A stretch of DNA of 64,000 nucleotides. Origin: Apoda limacodes (lineage: Eukaryota > Arthropoda > Insecta > Lepidoptera > Limacodidae). The stretch's first letter is position 1, and each line of letters begins with the position of its first letter. This document shows, one piece after another, positions 44,271-57,054 of the stretch. The position numbers were made by a program, and so were the translations under genes. Where the stretch lies: positions 11,440,501-11,504,500 of the forward strand of contig OX291557.1 of the NCBI GenBank assembly GCA_946406115.1. The letters are read 5' to 3'. Below the pieces are notes generated by a model. That model searched no databases and was not told the DNA's origin. It worked only from the letters and a program-made list of their open reading frames with translations.

Positions 44271-44611
44271 CTCTAGCGCACGGGCTAACTGTTTCACCAT
44301 CAACGTGGGGGCTAGCTTAGTAAACCGCTCGCAGTCCCGCACAGACTCGGTGGAAGCTCAACCGCTGTTGAAACGGTCGCCATATTTGTGACTTACGCGC
44401 GATAGTTTGGCGATTTTGGCGCGTTTTCGAAGCGTTACATTTATTTTTAAAGTTTTTGTGCCAGTGTTTTTCTGTGTTTGTTGTTTATTGTAGTAGTAAA
44501 TAGTACTATAATTATATACGAGTTGGTAGTTTTTGTAGTAGAACAGTAAGGTAATCGGGGCAGATAGCGTTAACGGTTGCTCCGCGCTCCACTGCAGCAG
44601 CCGCAGCCAGC
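44271..44611 (+). promoter_or_regulatory. Probable promoter and 5' UTR of secreted-protein gene
   Basis: A GC- and CpG-richer block ('accgctcgcagtcccgcaca', 'gattttggcgcgttttcgaa') inside AT-rich surroundings ends in a leader with 'ccactgcagcagccgcagcc' just before the ATG at 44612. The composition shift and position suggest promoter plus leader. No TATA box or start site can be fixed. Confidence 0.45.
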
Positions 44612-44653
44612 ATGACGGCCCCTGTCTTCTGCGCTGCTGTCATTCTTTTGCTG
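44612..44653 (+). CDS. Secreted-protein gene, exon 1 (signal peptide)
   Basis: Fourteen codons, MTAPVFCAAVILLL, followed directly by a good donor 'gtaagga'. The residues form the n- and h-region of a signal peptide. The continuation is at 56794, where exon 2 supplies 'VQAVLA' and then 'QDYD'; together this makes a textbook signal peptide with a small-residue cleavage site (A-x-A type) before Gln. Joining is in phase 0 over an intron of about 12.1 kb. Found by splice-site and signal-peptide logic; the frame is far too short to stand out alone. Gene identity unknown because the rest of the protein is not in the recognised sequence. Confidence 0.65.
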
Positions 44654-45125
44654 GTAAGGATTTATGAGTGGGGTTTGGAACATTAAGCTATTCAGTATAC
44701 ACAAGAGGGAACGCTTTAAATAAAGTTCACGTTACAAATCTCGAAGATAGCTATTTTTCAGTACTTATACTTGTACAAATAAGTAACCATAGAAAGCCAG
44801 CGACTTAGTGACGTGCGGCCCATACATTGCAATTATTAAAGACCGCGGCGGCAAGTGCCACTAGTACTCCAAAATTTACATGTCATTTTTTTGCCGGGTT
44901 GTGCTTCTTTCCATTTACAGTTGGTATTATTTTCTGGAATAATTTATTATTTGGATTTAGTGATGTCTTATATTTAATACATGCCAAGTGCATGTCGCGC
45001 AATGCTTAGTAGGGTTCTGTAGCCGTTACTACTATCCTCTGCAAAAGACTAGCTTATACAATCAATCTAATTTTGAAGCTTGTATGTATTATTTTTAAAA
45101 TACAGCATACAAAAATCAAAAACAC

Positions 45126-45159
45126 ATGTTTCTTGTATGGACCCCCATACAAGAAACAT
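45126..45159. repeat. 15-bp perfect hairpin
   Basis: atgtttcttgtatgg (45126-45140) and its exact complement (45145-45159) are separated by four bases. Probably part of the surrounding 'gggttctgtagcc' repeat remnant. Confidence 0.8.
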
Positions 45160-45699
45160 AGTTAAGAAACTTTTTTTTTTTATTTGTTTGGTAATCCGCT
45201 ATTACTATATAACATAAACACACTTTATTATAGCAACGCAACATCTTATTACTTTTTATTTTATTACCTTATAGATAAATCAGTCATTTTGGGCTCAAAA
45301 ATGAAAATGGCGGAAAAATGTGTCAGTTCTCTCCAAAAATTAGCACGAACATTTTTTTGTATGACATCAAATTTCCGAAACATATTTCTATAGATTTAGG
45401 CTCAAAAATTTTCCCATACATTTTACTAAGAAATATATACTTAGTCATATATATATTTATATAGTTTTGATTGTTTTAAATTATAAGCCTAATAGATAGT
45501 TATCGAAATATATATTGTAATTATATGTAAAGTTATAATAATTTTACGAAACCGAATTTACTAAGAAATAAGTCAAATCTCATTAAGTGCTAAGGGAATT
45601 CTTACAGAGTTTCGGTGTCATAGTAATATAAGTTCAAGGTCACAATCCTAACAAGCTTCGAAAAATTCTTTTTTTATTTAAAAGGTTTATACTTTCCAG

Positions 45700-46140
45700 G
45701 TGGTCCCATACTTATTATAGTGAATTTGAAACTAAAACTTTTGGAGAAAAAAAAAAAATTAATGTTAATTTGAAACTGGTGAAACGCCTTTTATATTGAT
45801 GATTGTATAAAACATTGTTAAGAGTATGAATGTTTTTAGTGTACAAAAATAAAAACTTTTTAACAAAAATACAACTGGCTTCAAAAAGATGCACTAAAAA
45901 GGTTAAAAATAATTACTAATTTCCTTTTTTTTTTTTTCTTATACCACTAAGGTGGCAAACAAGCTTACGGTTCGCCTGATGGTAAGCGGTCACCTATTTA
46001 ACAGTTTATAACACACTTTGCTTGCATGACACCAATTTCAAACTGTAATTCAGATCAGATTTTTGGAAATTAGTAATTATTTTTACCTTGTTAGTGCATC
46101 GCTTTGAAGCCGGTTGTTTTTTTTGTTAAGAAGTTTTTAG
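45700..46140. repeat. Inverted-end repeat interrupted by a LINE tail
   Basis: Shares 'aaacttttggagaaaaaaaa' and 'gatcagatttttggaaatta' with 19225-19565. Its two halves contain inverted 'aactttttaacaaaaa...ggcttc' and 'gaagccggttg...gttaagaagttt' blocks. Between them (45925-46030) a minus-strand Jockey-type LINE tail with poly-T ('tttttttttttttcttatac', 'cactaaggtggcaaacaagc') has inserted. Confidence 0.6.
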
Positions 46141-47049
46141 TTAATTATGTGGCAGACGCAATTTTTATCTTAAAAATATACTTATATATATCTATGCTGC
46201 CAAAATAAAGAATGCTCGTGCTGTTTTTTTGTTGGTTGGCAACACTTTGAAATTTGGGCCTAATTTATTATGAAACGTGGGTGACCTCTGCTATATTCAC
46301 ACACTATGGCGAAATCTGTAAGGTTTCCTTGTTTGATTGACTATGAAACCTTAACACAGGTACATAGAAGCCAAAATAAATTATAGCTGCATCGAAAAAC
46401 TTAAAATAAATAAAAAATGGATCGGAATTCTATGCATATACGTTTAGCTCTGCTTATTTATTTTTTTACTATGACCACAGATTATATTATACTATCTATG
46501 ACTATATCTACCCTGGTAAACTATGTATAAAGAAATATGGAAAGCAAAGCGTATAGTCAAAACTGAATTTTGATATTCAAAACTAATTCGAAGGTTTTAG
46601 GTTTCTAGTTTTACTACCGAAATAATTCTTTTAATCTCGTCCAAAGCCCCATATGTACCACTGAATTGTTTAAATATTTTATAACTATTTGCTTTAAGAT
46701 AAGCTGGTACTTAATAATTTTATGTTTGCACTTGTTTCATTGATACAAGAATTAAAATTATAAAATAGGTCATTGAAAAAGACTTTCAATTTGGTGGGAA
46801 ACATTAAAAACATGGTGTGATGATAAATAATTAGGATTAGACTTTCAAGTAGAAGAAAAGAAAGAATAATAGTTCGTAGCGAGTACAAAATGGCTTTTTT
46901 ATCACATCTATTAAAAAGAGCTCGTTGGTTCTTCGTAAACAGGGCTTAAAGTAAATCTTTAATCTCCTTTATTAAGGATATTGTTAGTAAATGTTCCGAA
47001 CACCAAAGAATTCAAGTTACAGCCTATATTTTGCTTTGTTTATATTTTT

Positions 47050-47400
47050 TTTATACTACCAAGGTGGCAAACAAGCCTACAGTCCGCCTGTTGGTAAGCA
47101 GCACAACAGCCTATGGACGCTTGCAACTTACAACACCTAGGGCATAACTCGCGCGTTGCCGACCCCATACTGGAGTCCTTAGATAGATCTTTGGCAAAGA
47201 GCTTCTTCCACCACCCAAGTGTTTGCGGGACATTATTATTACCATTTCGGCCTACAGAAGTTCATTGCTGAGCTTAGGCCTCCTCCAAAGGTTTTTACAA
47301 CGACAAAGATGGCCATTGAACCGCCTGCATCCAGGCTTTCTGCGGCTCTTACGTCGCCTGTCTGGTAGGAGGGCGTCTTTTCCTACTTCAATCTAAATTG
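47050..47400 (-). mobile_element. Jockey-type LINE tail and adjacent RTE-type 3' end
   Basis: 47053-47225, on the minus strand, matches the Jockey-type LINE 3' end ('taccaaggtggcaaacaagc', 'ctcgcgcgttgccgacccca'). 47255-47390, also minus strand, matches the RTE-type 3' end ('ctgcatccaggctttctgcg', 'gctcttacgtcgcctgtctg'). Both are truncated and non-coding. Confidence 0.65.
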
Positions 47401-48437
47401 GTTATTATATTTCGTTACTGTCGGTGTATCACCGAACGGTGGCTATAGGTATGTCTGATTTAGAAATTACTTTCTCTAGAATATTAGACACTGCTTGACT
47501 CGCTATCGATGTAATGTATCGTTATCGACAACCTCGGGTCTATGTGGACAACGCTGAACATTCTTACTCAGCAAAAAAATGCTCTAATAGGTATATGAGT
47601 GTGGTAACTCTCAAATTCAATTTCAATTCGGCTCCGATTTTGGCATCAAATAAATCACTTATAACATCTTTTTATGGCACAAAATCAAATGTAATTATTA
47701 AGATAACTCATTACCAAATGCAATTGCAATGAAAGTATTTAAAAATGACGACTTTGTTAAGAGATAGTTGAAGAATGCCGTACGATTGGTTCAAATTGTC
47801 GTCGAGAGTCAGCCCACAGGGCCAAAACGGGCAACAGAGTGCAAACTTTAGTAAAGTACAATTTCTTAAAAACCTTTTAATTAATAAAACTGAAACAAAT
47901 CGACGTTATAAAGTACACAAAAAAAAATCGTTTTAAAGTACCAAAATTGAAGTTAAGTTAAGAGAGCAATGCCAAGTAATACTTTTTAAAATGGAAAAAA
48001 TCAATACTTTTAGTCAGTATTTTACGTAAAAATTTATTCCCATATAGGAAAACATATGCCTAATGGCTTTTACTAACATTCGAACATAAACATGATAGCT
48101 TTGATTTTCCTCATTTAAAATAATATTTTCATTTTTTTAAACCGCTATTTGTAAACAGATAACTTAAATAAAATATACTAACGGAAGGATATGTATGTTA
48201 ATACTGAATTCTAAAAAACTACCTAAAAACCGATCTATCGCTCTTGTTGACTTATTCTGAAAAGCGCTATGGTCTCTTGTCTCGCTCACGTGCACGTTAT
48301 ATTAAATTGCTGTGTCTCAAACTGTCATATATTGTGAGAGGTACATCCTGAAATTTTAAGTCAGGGTTAAAAGCAATTTTTTAAATTTTTTCTTTAGCTC
48401 AACCTTGTAGCACAATGAAGATTTTGTGTGACGCCTT

Positions 48438-48662
48438 AAGAAACTAGAAAGCAGACAAAACAAGAATGAGCTGCTTAAGAAACAAACAAGCAAACTAAAC
48501 TAAAATGAGCTTCTTAGGAAACAAACAAACAGACAAAATAAGAAGCTACTTAAATAAAAAAACAAACAGACAAAACAGAATAGGCTTCTTAGGAAACAAA
48601 CAAGCAGCCAAAACAAGAATAAGCTACTGAAGAAACAAACAAGCAGACAAAAAAAGAATGAT
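48438..48662. repeat. 39-bp minisatellite, about six imperfect copies
   Basis: Units of the type 'aagaaacaaacaagcagaca' followed by 'aaacaagaatgagcttctt' repeat at about 39-bp spacing. The Phe/Leu/Cys-rich minus-strand frame at 48500-48820 is just a translation of this array. Confidence 0.8.
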
Positions 48663-48786
48663 CTTAATAATTGAGCTAATAAATCTGAAATAAACACTCC
48701 ACACAGATGATACCGAGATACCATAATTTGTACAAACCAGGTTGTCAACATGCCCAATTGACCTGCTTCGGTAAACAGAGTATGCG

Positions 48787-49078
48787 CAGGGCCGTAGCTG
48801 AGGGGGGCATTGTGGGACAATGCCCTACCTTGAAATACTAATGCCCTACCTTAAAAGTATCATAAACTAAGGTATAATATAAATAAATAGTTTTCCCGTA
48901 CTATAAATTAATACCATTTTGCTCTTGTTTCCCCACGAACCCACCCAATCACCTTCTACCTTAATTACTCACGCTCACAAGCAGGTAAAATAATGTAAGA
49001 TAGAAAAATTACTTGCGCCGTACCCGTGCATGAAACCACCGCTGCCCTACCTGAGATTCAACTCTAGCTACAGCCCTG
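48787..49078. mobile_element. hAT-type MITE, 292 bp
   Basis: Termini 'cagggccgtagct' and (complement) 'cagggctgtagct' form TIRs. The element is flanked by a perfect 8-bp duplication AGTATGCG (48779-48786 and 49079-49086). CAG-led TIRs with 8-bp duplications are the hAT signature. No coding capacity. Confidence 0.85.
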
Positions 49079-49309
49079 AGTATGCGTACACTACGTTACT
49101 TTTGCATGACGTTTTGCCTCATTGCCCATATTGACGGACATTAATACGCGTTTATATGATAAACGACAGGTAGGTAAGTGGCAAATATTAAGGTAATGTA
49201 CGTGGTCGTGGTTGTAAAATGTTGTATAATACATTTATTGCTTTTGTTTTGAAAAATGTCGGTACCACCCGCGTATTGTAGTAAGACTCACACTGCAACA
49301 TACAACAAA

Positions 49310-49545
49310 TTAAAAATCGGCCAAGAGCGAGTCGGACTCACACACGAAGGGTTCTGTACCATTATCTATGAAAACAGCAAAAAATCAAGTTTGTTGTATG
49401 AGAGCCCCTCTTAAATATTTGGTTTTTTTTTTTTAAAGTGAATATATAACTAAATATTCTGTGAATATTTCAAGCGTCTACCTGCTGCCATTATTAATAG
49501 CGAGCAAAAACGAGCAAAAAAGTCCATATCTTGAAAATTTCCAAA
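49310..49545 (+). repeat. Lepidopteran 'gccaagagcgag' repeat
   Basis: Begins 'aaaatcggccaagagcgagt' and continues with 'aagggttctgtaccattatc', 'gtttgttgtatgagagcccc' and 'tattctgtgaatatttcaag', the same order as 14950-15375. Confidence 0.65.
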
Positions 49546-50164
49546 CCAAAAAACGTACCTTATATTTATTGTTATCTAACGCAAATAATTTTTTAAAATC
49601 TGGCTGAAAGTTAATTCTGAGAATAGCACCTTAAAAAATTGCTTACCCTCCCAGCTTTTTAAGGTTAAGATATACTACTACAAAAAGATTTTACTTATTG
49701 TTTATTTTATTTTTATCAACCCAAAACATATTTCTTCTTGTGGGCCGAATTTCATTGATATCCGTTCAGCCATTTGTGGTACATTCATCCAAAAACCTAA
49801 ACTGTAGATAATAAATAATAATAATAAAAGCTATAACAATAATTTACCATATTAATGGGATTCATCAAGATTACGTAAATACATACAATCTAAGGATCCA
49901 TTACCTTCACTTCATTTTAATTTTCCACTTAGAGGTTCTTCGACGACATTTCTTCCTCTTCCCTGCGACCGCTGTAATTATCTGATAAATGCGCCAATTG
50001 TGGGAACACCGCCTGGTACCGTGGGACTTACAGGGTGTCGTACCACAATGCACAATCATCTCTAAATGTCCGTCGCCGTGGAACTATTCATTTAAGATAA
50101 ATTATTAATTCATTGAATTCAAAATATTCAAAATTCATTGAAAATATTAGTAATTCTTGGGCTT

Positions 50165-50375
50165 ATTTCTTTTTTAGACCACTGAGCTGGCAAACATGCC
50201 AACAGTCCGCCTTATGAAAGCGGTCACCGCGACATATGGACGGTTGCAACAGCAGAAGTATCATTCGCGCGTTGCCGACTCTTTAAAAATCCACTAGTTT
50301 CTTGAAGAACCCCATATAGTAGTCCTCAAAGAAAACCTTGGCAGGGAGCTCATTCCACAACCATGCAATTACAGC
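50165..50375 (-). mobile_element. Jockey-type LINE 3' end fragment
   Basis: Minus-strand copy containing 'gagctggcaaacatgccaac', 'gcgcgttgccgactctttaa' and 'ttgaagaaccccatatagta', which match the end of the RT frame and 3' UTR at 39420-39650. Confidence 0.7.
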
Positions 50376-53300
50376 GCTTACCTAAACATATACATATCAC
50401 GGCGCTTACCTACTCTAGGAGGCAAGAACATTCATATACACGGAGAAAAAATATTTTTACTAAACTAGCAGAACAACTTGTAAATATTAATCTAGTAACA
50501 AGTTATAGGTTTTTGCCATGATTAGATTAGATTAGATTTCTTTATTTCTCCATATGTCATCTTAAATTATATTGCATTAACATTAATTTAGTTTACATAA
50601 AAAGATCGTCAATAAAAGGTGCAATATACAAATATGTCAACAAAGTAAATCAAAACCGATTACATACTTATGTCAAGAAAAAAACAATCAAAAATAAATA
50701 ACATAATAATATTAAAATGATAAAAACATAATATGATGTTAAATAACATCCATAATGTAAATAAATAAAATGTCAAACAATTTATAATTTCGTATTCATG
50801 TACTCGTTAAAAGTATAGAATGAATTATTTGTATATATGTTTATGAGAAATTATTTTAGTATCAAATATTAGTGTTATTTGGAAAAATAGAAAAATCTTG
50901 AAAAATAGTTCTGTTGCACAATACATGATAAATATTTAGATGTTTATAGTTAGTAAAGAGTAAAATGTGACTAGAATAATCGTATACTGTACTAGACATA
51001 TTTTTGACAGCACAATCGACAAAATTGTATTTACGAGATTCTTATTTATAAAAACAATCACAGCTTTTTATCGAATACAAGAATTCTACGGTAAATAATA
51101 GGAGAATACTTGTTAAACGTACTCATCAACCTTTTGTACGATAAAATTCGTAGCGTAAACTTTATAGAAGTGGTTTGCCTGTAAAAATATGCGTTATTTT
51201 AGTAGTAGTAACGTAACGTAAAATTTTAGAATCGCTTTTTCTCAGAAATGGGGATTCTTAGAGGAAAAAGTGTAAAATAATTGCATGATCTACAATTGTT
51301 TTGGAACTTTTTTATCATAAAAATAACCGTTTCGTTAAAAAATCCAAAGAACCCACCTTGCATAAATTTTTTTGCACACATGGGATCGATCGGGACTTTT
51401 CACAATTTCATTATAATTGTATCCCTAACGTTCATGTAAAAATTAAGGTTTTTGGGAATTTATACAAGGGTGAATGTCAATTTTGAGCGGACTATTTAAC
51501 GATTTTTACATATATGAAAGGGTTAACCCGCGCATTGATTAAATTTAAATTTAATAAGGATCACTCCACGGAAACCAAAGTAAGATTAGAAAAACTTTTT
51601 AACAAAACTGTGAATGAGACAAACACAATATACCATAGAATTATCGCTTTGTATTTTAATACGTTCAAACTTATATGACATTTACTCTAGTTGACAAGTC
51701 GACATTCTAAGTGTTAGGGTGCCCTGTGGTGCGGCGAGGTTGCGACGCATTAGTAAAATTGTAACGCATCAGATTTGATCCACGTTTTGAATTTTTTGCC
51801 TAGTGCGTGGAGTTTCATATAATCCAATAGGGTGTCATAATAATTTGGTGCACAAAACACACCACCAATTTGTAGCAATGGACAGAAATTAAAATCGTAG
51901 TTATGTGATTTTAACTCGCAGTACCTACGTGCACTTTCGTTGTGTCGAAGTGTACGGTTGTTGTGTTGGGGTTTCCAAGAAAAAATTTAGAGAGTTCTTA
52001 TTTTTTTTTTATATTGACTTTAGCGACCTATTTAAGGTAAAGTAGGCAACTGAAAAAAAAACTATTTTTTTTACAAGAACATTAATCCAACTTAAAATTC
52101 ACTAAAAAGTAAAAAAATAAGCTCCTATAGGAAACATCCTGGGAGAACGTAAAGCTTCATTATATTAGCCTTAAAGTCGATTGTCAATAAGCCTTAAAGG
52201 CAGACATACTGTATAAATTAGATGTTACTTTTCCTTGCTGTCGGATGCCAGCAGTTTTTTTTATCTATCTTTACTAAAAATTTTAGACTTTTTTTTAAAA
52301 TTTCCGTATTATAATTCATTATTTCTTGTATGTGTACATCGATCATGAAGCTAATTCAGTGGTGTAGTACTAGTTATTCAGTATTACTTAACGGAATTCT
52401 ATACTACTAAACTTATTTTTTTCTTTTCAGTTTTTATTAGCTTAATTTTTCAAGCAATCTGATTTTTTTATTTTTGTTGTTATTCTTTAACGGCAATTAA
52501 TAATTTTTTACCCCAACCTAGTTAGCTAGGGCGAGCCGCAGCACTGGCTTTATTGATATTATTATGTATTGCTATTACATTGAGACTTGAAAAATTTACG
52601 ATTTAGAAGTCGATACAAGTCGATACAAAACCATGCGAAAATTGTTAGACCAAATTTATCTCATACCTGTACATTATTTTTTAATAATATATACAATAAA
52701 ATGGACATGAAGGATTTAAAAAAACTTGCATGTTTCCTACTACTTTCCAAACCAATGTATGTTCGCCATTGACGACACTACATTCTAACATAAAAGCTTG
52801 AACGCACCATCTAAAGTAACGGTAAATAGTCAATACTTACATATCTCCCTATCACACACCTTTCCGGAAATGGAATTTCGTTTTATAGTCCTGTAACAGG
52901 CATAGTCGTCTTAATTCACTGATATTCCAACACTTCTTGTCGATATAGCATCGATCGCTGAAGCGATCGGAGACACAGGCAAGCTAGTTAGCAATAGCCT
53001 CTGTATCATTTTTTATCAGCTTTTATAAATCCGGTTAAGTTATTACTTTCAAAAGCTTTATCATTTTTCAATTTTCACTCTGCGCTTTGTTTTTTAAGCC
53101 GTTAAGTTTGAAACATCATCTCATAGAGATCTCTTAAGAATATACTCAAAAAGCATTGTATATAAAGCAGTCCAAAATGTATTAAACAGATTTGAATGCT
53201 GCTAAACAGATTTCAGTGATGCTGGTCATGTTGGTGATGAGACCACAGGGTGTTCTACTTTAGGTGTCATTTGCCGATATGCAGAAGGCGCTATCTCCTG

Positions 53301-53400
53301 ACTGGTAGCCATTATATTTTACAATTGGGAAGCTTATAAGCTTAATATTATTCAGTTTAATAATCGGTGTAATTAATGTTTAATTCATTGTAATGGGGAT
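50376..53400. other. AT-rich intronic sequence, no gene seen
   Basis: No supported coding region. 'gattagattagatt' at about 50521-50536 could mark the tail of another LINE copy on the minus strand. The remaining sequence is unassigned. Confidence 0.35.
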
Positions 53401-53444
53401 TTACGTGACGCCATGGGTAAAGAAACCAATTTGCCCAGGCTTCA

Positions 53445-53875
53445 AAGACATAAAAGAGTGACTTCTATATATAAGCCTAAAAAATCGGTAGGTACAGGAC
53501 AAAAAAAACTGGTTGTTGTTACCAGAAAACTAGGTCAAGTAGGTATACATGAATTATGTGTAACCATAGATACTAGTAATCTATTTAATATTTTCTTTTC
53601 TGGCCACTGTTATCCTTTTTGAGTTATCCATTTTTTAGCAGCGGACAGCAAAAGTGTTGACAGCAACAGACAAACTGTACGGACAGGACAAAATAATCTG
53701 GTTGTTGTTACCAGAAAATTTTAGACATAAAGAGTGACTTCTGTGCCTAAAAACTCGGTAGGTACAGGGACAAAAAAATCTGGTGGTTGTTACTAGAAAA
53801 CTGGGTCAAGTATGCATGCATTATGTGCAGACAACCACATAAATTAGTAATCTATTAAATATTTTCTTTTCTTCT
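53445..53875. repeat. Diverged tandem duplication, about 160 bp
   Basis: The block 'agagtgacttct ... aatcggtaggtacaggacaa ... ctggttgttgttaccagaaa ... aatctatttaatattttctt' (53455-53600) recurs at about 53732-53870 with substitutions, plus a partial third piece at about 53680-53720. Confidence 0.7.
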
Positions 53876-54794
53876 TAGGTAAGTACTTTAAACTTTTAAA
53901 TAATATTACTTTCATTTTAAGTTTTAAACGGATTTTCGTCTTTGTGTTAATGTGAAAAAAATACTGCTATTATTTTTTTCAAATTACCAAGTAAAATATG
54001 TAAGTGCAAACATAATTTACATACAAGTGCGTAAATGTTAAGGCGGTTAACGAGCGAAGATTATCTTACATCCGATCATAGCCGCACGAGGCCATGGCGC
54101 GCAATGGTTAATGCGGTCTGAGATACGGTCAACGTGCATGGCATGACCTCACTACCGTCCCGCTAATTTTGAGACACTTTCACCGTTTCACCGCTCCAAC
54201 TCTTGCGCTTTTCTACTCCACTTTTAATAAATCTATTTTGACACAGCGATGTATATAATATTATATTTAACCTGATTTTTAATACCGAAACGAATGCCGT
54301 ATGATTCGCCTCAATTTGTTTTCAAACCGCAAATAACTAATCTGTGGACAAATAACATCTTTGTCGTCAACATTAATATCATAGATTCAGAAATCGATCT
54401 TACGTTTAGAAAACTGCAAAGATACTGTAACTGTAAGTGCTGCAGTCGAAGTCTTTGTTTGTTGGTGGGCAGAACCTGTGTCTGTGAATTTGGTGATAAT
54501 TTTTACCGACTTCATAATAAATATGTTGCAGTTTGTAGCCGTAAAGTAATATATTCGACAGCACAATATGTATATTTTTACGTATGCGCAACACTGCTTC
54601 TATGTATGATGCAGTGTTTCTTATTATAAGTATATAGTTAATATACTTGTATTCGTATTAAAAAAAGGTTGATATTTAATGGAATCTAATAGGTTTCTAG
54701 TTTTGATATATTTTAACAAACACGTTGATTTTTTGTTTGCAAAAATAAGAATTTAGTTCATAGGCATCATTTCTTCTTGCTGAAAAAAACCGGT

Positions 54795-56470
54795 CAGCCT
54801 GCCAGTATCTTTTTGATCTAATGCATACATTTTATATTAAACTTAATGGGAGACATTAAACCTCCGTGGTAAATTTATATCTTAATAAAAAAACGGCCAA
54901 GTGCGAGTCGGACTCGCGCACCGAGAGTTCCGTACAAATAATATGTATTATAACTAAAAATTTAAGGTTTTCGGAATTTTTCTTTTATATGTGCTATAAA
55001 ACATTGCTTCATTCCAAATTTCAAGATTCGAAATCGACTGGAAGTACCCTTTAGGTTTTGATTCCCTTGCGAGTAGTTGCGGTTTTTTGGAAAATATGCG
55101 GCTTAAATTGCTGGTTCTTTTGATTGCGTTGACATAGAAGTTTGATTTGTTCCAGCTTAAAGTTATTATATACCTGAGTATTTGTTATGAATTTCAATTT
55201 AATACCTCTACGCTTTCATGAGGAAAGGGGTAGTAACTGTAAAATTATTATAAATATTAGTAATCCTAAGCCGGTACAGCAGCCCAGTGGGCTCTTCGGA
55301 TTCTGGTCGTATTTGGCAGACGGGGTCTGCTTGGGGGTCGGTGGCTCTGTCGTCGGCGAACAGAGGGGCTCCTCGGAACCCCTCTGGCTTTCGCAGTAAG
55401 GCAGTAACGGAGTCGCGGAGCCCACTTCCAGTGCTAGCAAAAGTACACTGGATGTCTGTGACTAAAATGTATAAAATATGATACGATTACGGAAAATAAA
55501 GATTTTTAAAATAGAACCTCCTGCTTAATCCTGACTTATACTTCTTATAGTTATAAATTTGATAGCTTACAATATTACATAGATTGTTGCATCGAGCGCA
55601 AAGTGAGCTTTCAATGCACCAGTGTATGTACTAAATTAACGTACGTACCGTTATAAAATATACCTACTCAGAATAAAAACTCAAGGTAATGAAAACAAAG
55701 TTTTATTCATCTTCTCCTCAAACATTTAAAACTTACTTTTTTTATGTATTAAAGTGCAGTTATAATCAGTGAAAGTTGCACTTTTACTTTGAACTTTTTT
55801 TTTTCACCAAGTCGGTTATATTCAGCTAATTTTTATTTCCAGCCAATATCTTTTCGATCTAATGCATACATTTTATATTAAACTTAATGGGAGACATTAA
55901 ATCTCTGTGGTAAATTTAATTCTTAATAAAAAAACCAGCCAAGTGTGATTCGGACTCGTGCACCGAGGGTTCCGTACAAAAAATATGTTATGTAACTAAA
56001 AATTTAAGGTTTTCGGTATTTTTCTTTTAAATGTGCTATAAAACATTGCTTCGTACCAAATTTCAAGATTCAAAATCGACTGAAAGTACCCTTTTGAGTT
56101 TGAAAATATGCAGCTTAAATTGCTGTTTCTTTTGATTACGATGACATAGAAGTTTGATTTGGTTACAGCTTAAAGGTATTATAGACCTGAGTATTTGATA
56201 TGAATTTCAATATAATACCTCTACGCGTTCATGAGGAAAGGGGTAGTAATTCCAAAAAAATTTAAATTATTTTAATTATGTGATGTAACTAAAAATTTAC
56301 GGCTTTCGCAATTTTTTACTTTATTTGTGCTATAAGACGTTGCTTCGTACAAAATTTCAATATTCTGAGTTCACGGAAAGTACCCTGTAGACTGTATCTT
56401 TTGATTCCGTTGGCTTAGAAGTTTGATTTTCTTTACAGCTCCAAGGTCCTTGTGCGGTAATTGTCAATTA
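54795..56470 (+). repeat. Two direct copies of a composite repeat, about 1050 bp apart
   Basis: 54795-55260 and 55845-56260 share 'gatctaatgcatacatttta', 'acttaatgggagacattaaa', the 'gccaagtg.ga.tcggactcg' head and 'tctacgc.ttcatgaggaaag' in the same order. A third partial block follows at about 56275-56440. The segment between (55261-55844) includes a GC-rich patch at 55270-55440 without convincing coding character. Confidence 0.7.
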
Positions 56471-56793
56471 CCGCACTAGTTTGCAATGGACGCTATTAAG
56501 ATGCTGAAAACGGTACAATGAAGGCTGCTTTTTGAGTAAGTGTGTTGAAGAAAACATAATAGCACTCCAGCGGTTAAAGAAAACTTCCTCAGACCTTCTT
56601 TCTGACATTGACATTTACAAAGATCTTGTATTTGATAAAATAATAAAAAACTTAAGATCTTTACACGGTTAAACTTTCGTTTAACCTAAACAATGCTAGC
56701 CTACTTTCTCACAATAAATTAGATTAAACTAAACGTTTAATTACTTGGTTTTCCGGCGCACAATGAGTTTGAATGCTTATTGTTTTGTTACAG

Positions 56794-56824
56794 GTCCAAG
56801 CAGTGCTAGCGCAAGACTATGATG
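56794..56824 (+). CDS. Secreted-protein gene, exon 2 (31 bp)
   Basis: A micro-exon between acceptor 'tgttttgttacag' and donor 'gtaagt'. It encodes VQAVLAQDYD plus the first base of the next codon, in phase with exon 1 at 44612-44653. Predicted signal cleavage falls after 'AVLA'. The next exon must start in phase 1; none was recognised in 56825-64000, which is full of repeats, so it probably lies beyond the window. Possible identities include extracellular-matrix, cuticle or secreted enzyme genes, but nothing visible decides between them. Confidence 0.65.
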
Positions 56825-57054
56825 GTAAGTAATTGGCAGACACACAAAGTTTTTCTTATGGACTTATTGCTCTTAAAAAACAGATCATAGTGAATCAAAA
56901 TCATACTGAAGGTATACACTTTAATTTAATCCAGTTATGTAGGTAATTCTACTCGGAAAACTATCAAATTAAGAAATACGTGATGCCTTTATGGTAATAA
57001 ATACCTAAAATGTATGTCTGAGGATACATTTCAGGGCCTTTTAAAAATTCGTAT

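Larger units (their letters stand above)
44654..56793 (+). other. Predicted first intron (about 12.1 kb)
   Basis: Bounded by 'gtaagg' and 'ttacag'. It holds many repeats annotated separately (LINE tails, a hAT MITE, minisatellites, the 'gccaagtgcgag' family) and no other supported gene. Long first introns after a signal-peptide exon are common in insects. Confidence 0.55.

Noticed and set aside
48500..48820. 106-codon minus-strand frame rich in Phe, Leu and Cys that looks like a membrane protein
   Set aside because: It is the translation of the 39-bp minisatellite, and the rest runs into the hAT MITE end.
55187..55481. Overlapping frames in the GC-rich patch near 55270-55440 as a host exon
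   Set aside because: Frames on both strands are equally open, there is no domain, and no convincing splice sites in phase with exon 1 at 44653 were found.
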